7,171 nucleotides of DNA from positions 1 to 7,171 of the forward strand of contig NZ_JAKDJU010000152.1 of the NCBI RefSeq assembly GCF_030453725.1, read 5' to 3'. A program made the position numbers and the translations under genes. Positions 1 to 5,775 of the stretch are shown here, piece after piece (the stretch's first letter is position 1; each line of letters begins with the position of its first letter). The notes below the pieces were generated by a model. The model saw only the letters and a list, made by a program, of their open reading frames with translations, was not told the DNA's origin and searched no databases. This DNA is from Brevibacterium picturae. GTDB lineage: Bacteria > Actinomycetota > Actinomycetes > Actinomycetales > Brevibacteriaceae.

Positions 1-1793
1 CCGTACACCGGAGTGTCCAGTCCCTCGTAGCGGGCCTTGAGCTGCAGGGCCAGGTACAGCGAGTAGTGCCGGGACTGGTGCAGGTTGCCGCCCTGGAACC
101 ACAGGTTCTCCTGCTGGGTGGGCTTCCACATATTGCGCTGCTCACCCTCCCACGGCCCGGGATCCTTCGTGGTGTCGGAGCCCAGCCCCCAGCACTTGCC
201 GACTTTGTCAGCGGTCTCCTGATCGATGAGGTCCGCGACCCAGCCGTTCATGGAGCCGTAGCCGGTCGCGTAGACGACGAGGTCGGCAGGCAGCTCAGTG
301 CCGTCTGCGAGGATCACGGAATCAGCGCTCAGATGGTCGACTTCGCCCTTGGCCAGTTTCACCTTGCCCTCGGCGATGAGCTCTGCGGAGCCGACATCGA
401 TGTAATAGCCCGAGCCGCGGCGCAGGTACTTGAGGAACATTCCAGAGTCGTCGTCACCGAAGTCGAGGTCGAAACCAGCATCCTCCATTCGCTGGTAGAA
501 GTCCTTATCGCGTTCCTTCATCTGCTCGTAGAGCGGAATCTGGAACTCGTGCATGATCCGGTACGGCAGCGAGGCGAACGTGAGATCGGCCTTCTCCGTG
601 GTCACCCCGTTGGCCAGGGCCTTCTCCGAGTAGAGGTCGCCCAGCCCGATGTCCATGAGCGAGTCGCTCTTGACAATGTGAGTACTCGAACGCTGCACCA
701 TCGTCACATCGGCATCGTTCTCGTACAGTGCGCCGCAGATGTCGAAGGCGGAGTTGTTGCTGCCGATGACCACGACCTTCTTGCCCGCATAGGCATCGGG
801 GCCCGGGTGCTGCGAGGAGTGCTGCTGCTCGCCCGTGAAGATGTCCGCACCCGGGAACGATGGGATATTCGGCTTGCCGGACATCCCTGTGGCCATGACC
901 AGATGAGTGGGCTTGAGGGTGATCTTCTCCCCGTTGCGCTCAACCTCGACCGTCCACTCCTGCGACTTCTCGTCATATCTCGCCGAGGTGGCTGCCGTCG
1001 ATGACCAGTACGGAATCTCCATCACCTTGGTGTAGAACTCCAACCAGTCCGCGATCTTGTCCTTGGGCGCGAACACCGGCCAGTTCTCGGGGAACTTGAG
1101 GTAGGGCAGGTGGTCGTACCAGACAGGGTCGTGCAGGCACAGCGACTTGTACCGCGAACGCCACTGGTCGCCCGGCCGGCTCCAGCGGTCGATGACGAGT
1201 GCCGGGACCCCCATCTGCCGCAGGCGAGCACCAAGCGCGATCCCTCCCTGTCCACCACCGACGACGAGGGTGAAGGGCTGAGCCGTCTCACCCCAAGCAG
1301 CATCCTCTTCAGCGAGCTTCTCCGACCAGGACTTCCGATCGGGATCGACACCGTGTTCGGCACCCTTGGGTCGACGCGTGCCCTGAGGCTCTTCGAACCC
1401 TTTGAGCTCCTGCAGCGTCGTAAGCACTGTCCACGCCTTGATGCCGTCCTCGTCGATGAGACGAACCAGACCTTTGCCGCGACCCACCGAGGTGCTGAAG
1501 GTGAACCAGGCTTCGGTGACTCCATCCGCCGAGGTGGCAGGTTCGCTGATCTCGAAACCCGAGGGGGAGACCCGATCGAGGTTCACGGTCAGCAGATCCT
1601 CGACCCCGTCCTGGTTCTCCACCGTGTTGAGGTTCCAGGTGAAGGCCACGAGGTCCCTCCAATAGCACGTCGTGGCGAACAGTCCGACGGCTGCGGTGAT
1701 GTCACGAGCACCGAGTGCGGATTCAAACTCCCCCAGCCATTCGGTCGCGATGTCGTCGGCGGTGAGCTGGGTGCGATCAATTGTCGTTGTCAT
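1..1793 (-). CDS. Flavin-dependent monooxygenase (FMO/YUCCA-like) with N-terminal NTF2-like domain, C-terminus cut by window edge
   Basis: This is an FAD- and NADPH-dependent monooxygenase, probably cytosolic, that oxygenates a small organic substrate such as a ketone, or an N- or S-containing compound. The frame is open for 597 codons from the ATG to the window edge without a stop. Residues about 10-130 look like an NTF2/SnoaL-type domain. Motifs follow in order: an FAD Rossmann motif GGGQGG at 179-184; the FMO signature F319-x-G-x3-H325, followed by SSQH; an NADP Rossmann motif GSNNSA at 344-349; and the late FMO motif ATGY at 509-512. The text after the signature is HSSQHPG rather than the HxxxWP/D of type I Baeyer-Villiger enzymes, so the FMO/YUCCA class fits better. 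The start is supported by GAGGAG (plus 1798-1803) 4 nt upstream. The family is usually about 600 residues long, so few residues should be missing. It is divergent from the GAF regulator, which probably controls it. The substrate cannot be read from the sequence. Confidence 0.93.
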   Translation of the reverse strand, partial: MTTTIDRTQLTADDIATEWLGEFESALGARDITAAVGLFATTCYWRDLVAFTWNLNTVENQDGVEDLLTVNLDRVSPSGFEISEPATSADGVTEAWFTFSTSVGRGKGLVRLIDEDGIKAWTVLTTLQELKGFEEPQGTRRPKGAEHGVDPDRKSWSEKLAEEDAAWGETAQPFTLVVGGGQGGIALGARLRQMGVPALVIDRWSRPGDQWRSRYKSLCLHDPVWYDHLPYLKFPENWPVFAPKDKIADWLEFYTKVMEIPYWSSTAATSARYDEKSQEWTVEVERNGEKITLKPTHLVMATGMSGKPNIPSFPGADIFTGEQQHSSQHPGPDAYAGKKVVVIGSNNSAFDICGALYENDADVTMVQRSSTHIVKSDSLMDIGLGDLYSEKALANGVTTEKADLTFASLPYRIMHEFQIPLYEQMKERDKDFYQRMEDAGFDLDFGDDDSGMFLKYLRRGSGYYIDVGSAELIAEGKVKLAKGEVDHLSADSVILADGTELPADLVVYATGYGSMNGWVADLIDQETADKVGKCWGLGSDTTKDPGPWEGEQRNMWKPTQQENLWFQGGNLHQSRHYSLYLALQLKARYEGLDTPVY

Positions 1794-1824
1794 GTCACTC
1801 CTCTTCGTTGAGCTGTGTGACACC

Positions 1825-1853
1825 AAGCTATGCCTGCACCACTTGGGACGGAA
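1825..1853 (-). promoter_or_regulatory. Candidate promoter of the monooxygenase gene
   Basis: On the minus strand there is a TAGCTT -10-like hexamer (plus 1825-1830). A weak TTCCGT -35-like hexamer (plus 1848-1853) lies 17 nt upstream. The -35 is poor, which suits a promoter that needs an activator, and the 1857-1872 palindrome lies immediately upstream. Hexamer resemblance is the only evidence. Confidence 0.35.
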
Positions 1854-1856
1854 GAG

Positions 1857-1872
1857 TTGCATCATGTTGCAA
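1857..1872. promoter_or_regulatory. 16-bp near-perfect palindrome, candidate activator operator
   Basis: The sequence TTGCATCATGTTGCAA is self-complementary except for one mismatched pair (positions 6 and 11), so its half-site is TTGCA. It lies just upstream of the candidate -35 of the monooxygenase promoter, a classic activator position. Further TTGCA boxes occur at 1890-1894 and 1932-1936, the latter next to the regulator promoter. The likely ligand is the neighbouring GAF regulator. This is inference from position and symmetry. Confidence 0.55.
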
Positions 1873-1902
1873 TGGTCCAGCGTCGATCGTTGCACGAGGT
1901 GC

Positions 1903-1918
1903 CTCACTCAGGAGTGAG
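1903..1918. promoter_or_regulatory. Perfect 7-bp-arm palindrome in the divergent control region
   Basis: CTCACTC-AG-GAGTGAG has 7-bp perfect arms around a 2-bp centre. It lies about 55-70 bp upstream of the inferred transcription start of the GAF regulator gene. It is unlike the TTGCA palindrome, so it may be a site for a second protein. It could also act as a short hairpin in a transcript leaving the region on either strand. No U-tract follows it, so a terminator is unlikely. Confidence 0.4.
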
Positions 1919-1959
1919 CGCGTGATCCGTGTTGCATGGCCACCGAGGTTCACCACGCC

Positions 1960-1965
1960 TATACT
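1960..1965 (+). promoter_or_regulatory. -10 box giving a leaderless start for the GAF regulator
   Basis: TATACT is followed by exactly 6 nt and then the ATG at 1972, so transcription starting 7 nt after the -10 box would begin at the A of that ATG. No Shine-Dalgarno sequence precedes 1972. The -35 region is not consensus (TGGCCA at 17-nt spacing). A TTGCA box at 1932-1936 sits near it, which may mean autoregulation. Confidence 0.6.
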
Positions 1966-1971
1966 CGTCCT

Positions 1972-3132
1972 ATGCCTCAGCCGGATCTGGCGCATCTCGC
2001 CAGAGATCTGACACGCATTCACGATGCTGTGATCACCGGCGGTTCGCCGCCGGAACAACCGCGGGCGCTCGTCAAGCGCTCGTGGGATCGAATGCTGCGC
2101 CTCGGCCTCGACCCGGGCGGCGGCAATCACAGGGTCGTCGCCGCCGAGGCGGACATCGAGTTCAGGCGGCAACGGTCGAAACTGCGTCTGATCGTCGAGG
2201 AGATGAAATCGGTGCTCCTGCGAGCCCCCGATGCCGCGAGCTTCATCCTCGTCGTCACCGATGCCGATGGCGTCATCCTGTGGCGCGACGGCGCCCACTC
2301 CGCACGTCGGCAGGCCGATGGCCTGGGCTTCGTCGAAGGAGCGCACTGGTCGGAGTCGGTCGTCGGCACGAATGCGATCGGCACGGCTTTGGCCGAAGAG
2401 GCGCCTGTGCAGCTGTTCTCCGCAGAGCACTTCGAGTCGGCACAGCATCCCTGGTACTGCAGCGCTGTGCCAGTCCACGACCCCCACGACGGTCGACTGC
2501 TGGGTGTCGTCGACATCAGCGGGCCCGCGCTCACACTGCACCCGACCGTGCGGACTCTGGTGTCCACGGCCGTTCGTCTGGCCGAGGCGCGCCTGATGAT
2601 CATCCAGCAGGAGCACCTGACGAGTCTGCGCGATCGGATGTCGGCCATGCTGCAGGGCACCCATGGGCCGGCGCTGGTTGTCGACGACGAAGGCTGGGTC
2701 GCCTACGAACAGGGTGTCAGGAGCAGAGACCGGATCGATGTACCCGCACCCGATCGGTCGATCCTCATCCCCGGTGCCGGAATCTGCATGCCCGAGAAGA
2801 TCGCGGGAGGGTGGCTGCTGCGACCATCCGGTGACCGTCGAGCCTCCGTGGTTCTCCGCCTCTCACAGTCCCCGGCGGTGCTCGAGATCCTCTCGGATTC
2901 GGATCCGCTCATCGTTGCGCTCACGCCCCGGCACGCACAGATCGTGGGGGCGGTCACCTCGGCGGGGGCCCAGGGCGTCAGCGCCTCCGACCTCAGTCAG
3001 ATTCTGTACGGGGACGCTGACCATCTGGTCACGGTCCGCGCCGAGGTGTCGCGACTGAGGCGCTCGATCGGGGCGTTGCTCGCCACCCGTCCCTACCGGT
3101 GGGCCGAGGGAGTCAGCACCACGCTGGAGTGA
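1972..3132 (+). CDS. GAF-domain transcriptional regulator, AcoR/DhaR-like but without AAA+ domain
   Basis: This 386-residue cytosolic regulator probably senses a small metabolite through its GAF domain and controls the divergent monooxygenase gene. The N-terminal part (LVKRSWDRMLRLGLDP near residue 33) and the GAF domain (about 88-205, with HWSESVVGTNAIGTAL and HPWYCSAVPVHD) match the input half of AcoR/DhaR-type activators. Those family members usually continue with an AAA+ sigma-54 interaction domain and a Fis-type HTH. Here no Walker A, GAFTGA or Walker B motif is present. A short linker instead leads to a winged-helix-like C-terminus (about 317-375: LTPRHAQIV, SASDLSQILYG, VRAEVSRLRRSIGALLATRPYRW). 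A longer reading starting at ATG 1936 would overlap the TTGCA box and the promoter and lacks a ribosome site, so 1972 is preferred. The gene ends 9 bp from the converging gene. Confidence 0.88.
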   Translation: MPQPDLAHLARDLTRIHDAVITGGSPPEQPRALVKRSWDRMLRLGLDPGGGNHRVVAAEADIEFRRQRSKLRLIVEEMKSVLLRAPDAASFILVVTDADGVILWRDGAHSARRQADGLGFVEGAHWSESVVGTNAIGTALAEEAPVQLFSAEHFESAQHPWYCSAVPVHDPHDGRLLGVVDISGPALTLHPTVRTLVSTAVRLAEARLMIIQQEHLTSLRDRMSAMLQGTHGPALVVDDEGWVAYEQGVRSRDRIDVPAPDRSILIPGAGICMPEKIAGGWLLRPSGDRRASVVLRLSQSPAVLEILSDSDPLIVALTPRHAQIVGAVTSAGAQGVSASDLSQILYGDADHLVTVRAEVSRLRRSIGALLATRPYRWAEGVSTTLE

Positions 3133-3141
3133 ACCGGCCTG

Positions 3142-3795
3142 TCAGTTTCCTGCTGCATCGAGCCACCAGCGATAGCGCAGACGCAGAGCCCTTTCTGCGC
3201 TGCCGATCGCGGCCGCGACACCCAGGCTGATGGTCAGCCACAGGGGCAGAGCGATCAGCGGTTCGACGGGACCGATCTGCTCGGCAATCGGTGGGATCCG
3301 CAGGATCGGCAATGCGATCTGCTGGAGCAGCAGAACAATTCCCACCAGCAGCATCACGACCGAGATCGCACCTACGATGCGACTGAGCACAGGTCGGCGC
3401 GCGTCCAAGCTGGCCCTGCGGCCTTCAGCGGATCGGGCATCGGGCTGCATCTGCTGCTCAACTCCTTCGTCGGAGACGAAGTGGCATCGCTTCAGCCCGA
3501 AATTGCTCGAAGCGACGTCGATGCGCCCACCCTCCACCGGGAACACCGCCGGGACCCTCGAGACCGAGTGCTGCCGATCGTTGCGGTAGAGGAAGACCTT
3601 CATGTAGCCGTTGTCGTCGGTCTTCCACTGCCGCACATCGACTGCGTACCGCACCTGCTGCCCTGCCGAGTCGATGAGAGCAAGATGAAGCAGGGATCTG
3701 CCCAGCAGCTGCCACCAGCGGAACCTCGGCAGCCATCGCCCGTCCCCAGGCTCTATTCGTTTGACCGCTCGACGCCGTCGCCATTGCTGAAACAT
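3142..3795 (-). CDS. Conserved two-TM membrane protein of unknown function
   Basis: This 217-residue protein has a basic N-terminus rich in Trp and Arg (WRRRR at 5-9, RFRWW at 24-28). A soluble region follows, including AVDVRQW near 51 and PAVFPVEGGRIDVASS near 82. Two hydrophobic segments lie at about 139-164 and 178-200, and the end is basic and aromatic (LRLRYRWWLD). No signal peptide is evident, so I expect an inner-membrane protein with a cytoplasmic N-domain. From memory it resembles actinobacterial hypothetical proteins that sit beside TetR regulators. I assign no function. The start is supported by GGGGAGG 7 nt upstream of the ATG. It is divergent from the TetR gene across 111 bp that hold two operators, so repression by that TetR is likely. 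Its 3' end is 9 bp from the GAF regulator stop. Confidence 0.85.
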   Translation of the reverse strand: MFQQWRRRRAVKRIEPGDGRWLPRFRWWQLLGRSLLHLALIDSAGQQVRYAVDVRQWKTDDNGYMKVFLYRNDRQHSVSRVPAVFPVEGGRIDVASSNFGLKRCHFVSDEGVEQQMQPDARSAEGRRASLDARRPVLSRIVGAISVVMLLVGIVLLLQQIALPILRIPPIAEQIGPVEPLIALPLWLTISLGVAAAIGSAERALRLRYRWWLDAAGN

Positions 3796-3825
3796 CTGGG
3801 CGCCTCCCCGGCACTCGACTCATTT

Positions 3826-3842
3826 CCAACACAGTGTGTTGG
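3826..3842. promoter_or_regulatory. TetR-type operator 1, perfect 17-bp palindrome
   Basis: CCAACACAGTGTGTTGG has perfect 8-bp arms around one central base. It lies in the 111-bp region between the membrane-protein gene and the TetR gene. Its size and symmetry fit a TetR dimer site. It sits about 30 bp upstream of the membrane-protein ATG, so occupancy could block that gene. Confidence 0.8.
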
Positions 3843-3858
3843 TAGGATCAGAAGTACA

Positions 3859-3875
3859 CTAACACGGTGTGTTGG
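3859..3875. promoter_or_regulatory. TetR-type operator 2, 15/17 match to operator 1
   Basis: CTAACACGGTGTGTTGG matches operator 1 at 15 of 17 bases and starts 33 bp after it, about three helical turns, which puts both sites on one DNA face. It ends 31 bp before the TetR ATG. A TACACT -10-like hexamer on plus (3855-3860) and a TAGTGT hexamer on minus (3856-3861) overlap its left edge. Both promoters, if real, would be covered. The hexamers are weak evidence and the repeat is strong. Confidence 0.78.
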
Positions 3876-3906
3876 AAAATTTCAGTGGAAGGAGGCGATC
3901 GCGCGA

Positions 3907-4509
3907 ATGAGCACGCCTGAGGGAAAGAGCACTCGTGAGCGGATCCTCGCAGCAGCCGCGGAGATCATCGCCGAAGAAGGCATGACCGCGAATTTGAGCG
4001 TCAGAGCAGTCGCCTCGCGTGTGGGAATCAGCACCGGTTCGCTGCGTCACCACTTCCCGACCCAGCAGATGCTGCGGGACGAAGTCATGCACCGCGTCTA
4101 TGACTGGGTGCTGGCGGGAACCGACATCCGCAACTCTGCGATCCCTGCCCGCGACCGCCTGGTCGGATGCCTCCGGCAGGTGCTGGCCATGGCCGGGGCC
4201 GGGGCCGAAGCACGGACGGCGATGAACACGGTCACCACCACGTTCATCGCCGTCGAACAGACCGAGCAGGTCCGTGAATCCTATTTGGCCATGCAGCGAG
4301 ACGGGCAGCGCAGGGTCGAGGAGTGGCTGCGCGTTCTCGCTGATGAGGGAGCGCTGGCTGAGACGAGCCGCATCCCTCAGCTGGCGCGGTTCCTGGGCAC
4401 CGTTCTCGACGGCCTGGCTCTTGAGCGAGCCCTGCCCGGCGAGGACTCACTCGCGCAGCTGGAGACCGAGACGCTCTACGTGTCGGTCGATGCCGTGCTC
4501 AGCTCTTAG
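3907..4509 (+). CDS. TetR-family transcriptional repressor
   Basis: This 200-residue protein has the TetR plan. Residues about 8-55 form the DNA-binding domain (TRERILAAAAEIIAEEG, then the HTH LSVRAVASRVGISTGSLRHHF followed by PTQQML). The rest is a helical ligand-binding domain with no family-specific motif that I recognise, so the inducer is unknown. The frame is open much further upstream, but homology begins at this ATG and AAGGAGG (3889-3895) lies 11 nt before it, slightly far but usable. The two 17-bp palindromes upstream make autoregulation and control of the divergent membrane-protein gene likely. It converges on the alcohol dehydrogenase gene across a GC-rich hairpin. Confidence 0.92.
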   Translation: MSTPEGKSTRERILAAAAEIIAEEGMTANLSVRAVASRVGISTGSLRHHFPTQQMLRDEVMHRVYDWVLAGTDIRNSAIPARDRLVGCLRQVLAMAGAGAEARTAMNTVTTTFIAVEQTEQVRESYLAMQRDGQRRVEEWLRVLADEGALAETSRIPQLARFLGTVLDGLALERALPGEDSLAQLETETLYVSVDAVLSS

Positions 4510-4528
4510 CCTGGGCCCCGCCCCGGGC
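4509..4528. terminator. GC-rich hairpin between convergent TetR and alcohol dehydrogenase genes
   Basis: GCCTGGG (4509-4515) can pair with CCCGGGC (4522-4528) over a 6-nt loop, giving a 7-bp stem with one G-U pair. It fills most of the 26-bp gap between two converging stop codons. No T-run follows on either strand, so it is a U-less hairpin of the kind proposed for actinobacteria rather than a canonical intrinsic terminator. Confidence 0.5.
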
Positions 4529-4535
4529 AGAGTGA

Positions 4536-5582
4536 TCAGCCGCCGTGAGGCACGACGACCGCACGGCCCGACAGCTCTCCCGCCTGCAGCTTCCGGTAGG
4601 CTTCGAGCCCGTCGTCGAGGCTGTAACGTTCGACCTCCGGAATGATCTGACCCGCCCGGTACATGTCGACGACCTCGTGGAGTTCCTCGATGGTTCCCCA
4701 GTATGTGTTGGTCAGAGTCGATTCGTACGGTGCCGTGAAGAACGACCATTCGTAGGCACCGCCGGCGACACCGACGATGGTGCATCGACCCATCCGCGCC
4801 ATCGACCCCGCAGCCACGGCCACGGTCGATCCGACACCGACGAAGTCGAAAGCCGCGTCAACGCCCTTGCCTCCGGTGATGTCCCGGATCCGCTCGACCT
4901 GTCCTTCACCACCGGCAACGGTGACAGCACCCGCCTCGGCGGCCTTTGCCATCGCTTCGTCCTTCATGTCGGTGGCGATGATCGTTGCGCCGGTGAGTGC
5001 CCGCAGGATCTGCACAGCGATCTGACCGAGGCCGCCGAGACCGATGACCAGAGCGTACCGGCCGCCGCCGCCGAGGTTGGGCAGCGAGTTCTTGATCGCG
5101 TGGTACGGGGTCAGTCCGGCATCCGACAGCGGTGCTGCGGCCACTGGATCGACATCGCCGAGCGGCACGAGATTGCGCGCCGGGACGGTCACGTACTCCG
5201 CCATTCCGCCGTCACGTCCCAGGCCGATGCCAAGGTACGGATTGGTCGCCGCATTCTCACAGTAGGTGTCCTGACCACGTGAGCATGCTCGGCAACGGCC
5301 GCATCCGACAGGTCCGTACACCAGGTAGGCGTCGCCCTTCGTGAAGCCGTCGACTCCTGGCCCGAGCTCTTCGACCCAGCCGGAATTCTCATGACCGAGC
5401 ACGAATGAAGGTGGAACCGCGCCGGGACCACCCTTCTCGAATTCGTTGTAGACGGCGACATCGGAGTGGCAGGCACCGGCTCCCGCGACTTTCAGCAGAA
5501 CTTCGCCTGGTCCCGGCGTCGGCCGTTCAACCTCTTTGAGCGTGGGAAAAGTCTTGTAGTCCTCGAACACGATCGCTTTCAT
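4536..5582 (-). CDS. Zinc-dependent NAD-linked secondary alcohol dehydrogenase (ADH-A-like MDR)
   Basis: This 348-residue medium-chain dehydrogenase interconverts secondary alcohols and ketones in the cytosol. The catalytic zinc ligands are C38 (in GACHSD), H64 (in LGHE) and D154 (in PLSDAGLTPYHAI). The Asp third ligand and that motif are hallmarks of Rhodococcus ruber ADH-A, which it resembles from memory over its whole length. The structural zinc site is C94, C97, C100 and C108. The nucleotide fold has GLGGLG at 181-186, and D205 at the end of the following strand favours NAD over NADP. A TTG one codon upstream is in frame, but ATG 5582 has AGGAG 8 nt ahead and matches the family start (MKAIVFEDY). 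It has its own promoter region. The natural substrate is unknown. It could supply ketones to the monooxygenase at the left of the window, but nothing physical links them. Confidence 0.94.
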   Translation of the reverse strand: MKAIVFEDYKTFPTLKEVERPTPGPGEVLLKVAGAGACHSDVAVYNEFEKGGPGAVPPSFVLGHENSGWVEELGPGVDGFTKGDAYLVYGPVGCGRCRACSRGQDTYCENAATNPYLGIGLGRDGGMAEYVTVPARNLVPLGDVDPVAAAPLSDAGLTPYHAIKNSLPNLGGGGRYALVIGLGGLGQIAVQILRALTGATIIATDMKDEAMAKAAEAGAVTVAGGEGQVERIRDITGGKGVDAAFDFVGVGSTVAVAAGSMARMGRCTIVGVAGGAYEWSFFTAPYESTLTNTYWGTIEELHEVVDMYRAGQIIPEVERYSLDDGLEAYRKLQAGELSGRAVVVPHGG

Positions 5583-5634
5583 CAAGTGATCTCCTCTCGT
5601 GTCTCACAGGAGCGGCAGGTCCGCTTCCGATTTC

Positions 5635-5663
5635 AGACTAATCGTCAGAATCGGATGCGTCAC
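5635..5663 (-). promoter_or_regulatory. Candidate promoter of the alcohol dehydrogenase gene
   Basis: On the minus strand GTGACG (plus 5658-5663) and TAGTCT (plus 5635-5640) form -35 and -10 hexamers with 17-nt spacing. They would start a transcript with a roughly 45-nt leader ending in the AGGAG ribosome site. CCGATT/AATCGG arms flank the -10 region and may add operator symmetry. The evidence is hexamer match and spacing only. Confidence 0.5.
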
Positions 5664-5682
5664 CACTTATATTGTGAGGTGA
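5660..5682. promoter_or_regulatory. Inverted repeat overlapping the alcohol dehydrogenase -35 box
   Basis: TCACC (5660-5664) and GGTGA (5678-5682) are 5-bp arms 13 bp apart, with one further matching pair inside. The left arm overlaps the candidate -35 and the centre is unusually AT-rich for this window (CTTATATT). It is a plausible operator for an unknown regulator, perhaps one encoded elsewhere. Confidence 0.35.
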
Positions 5683-5775
5683 GAGACACCGCACGAAGAC
5701 GCCACACCAAGACCCCCCCTGCTCAGATGAGTCCAGTGGGCCTGGCTAGGAGTGCCCTCAGTGACGAAGCAGGGG

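Noticed and set aside
66..1004. Long plus-strand open frame opposite the monooxygenase
   Set aside because: It is an antisense shadow in GC-rich coding DNA. The minus strand carries clear FAD and NADP motifs across the same bases.
1828..2664. Minus-strand open frame of 278 codons over the GAF regulator
   Set aside because: It runs through the divergent control region and opposite the GAF domain and shows no recognisable family features.
3481..3906. Upstream extension of the TetR frame
   Set aside because: It overlaps the membrane-protein gene and both operators. Family similarity begins at ATG 3907, which has a GGAGG ahead.
5711..5719. Run of seven C residues upstream of the alcohol dehydrogenase gene
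   Set aside because: It is a short homopolymer outside any gene, with no evidence of phase variation or a structural role.
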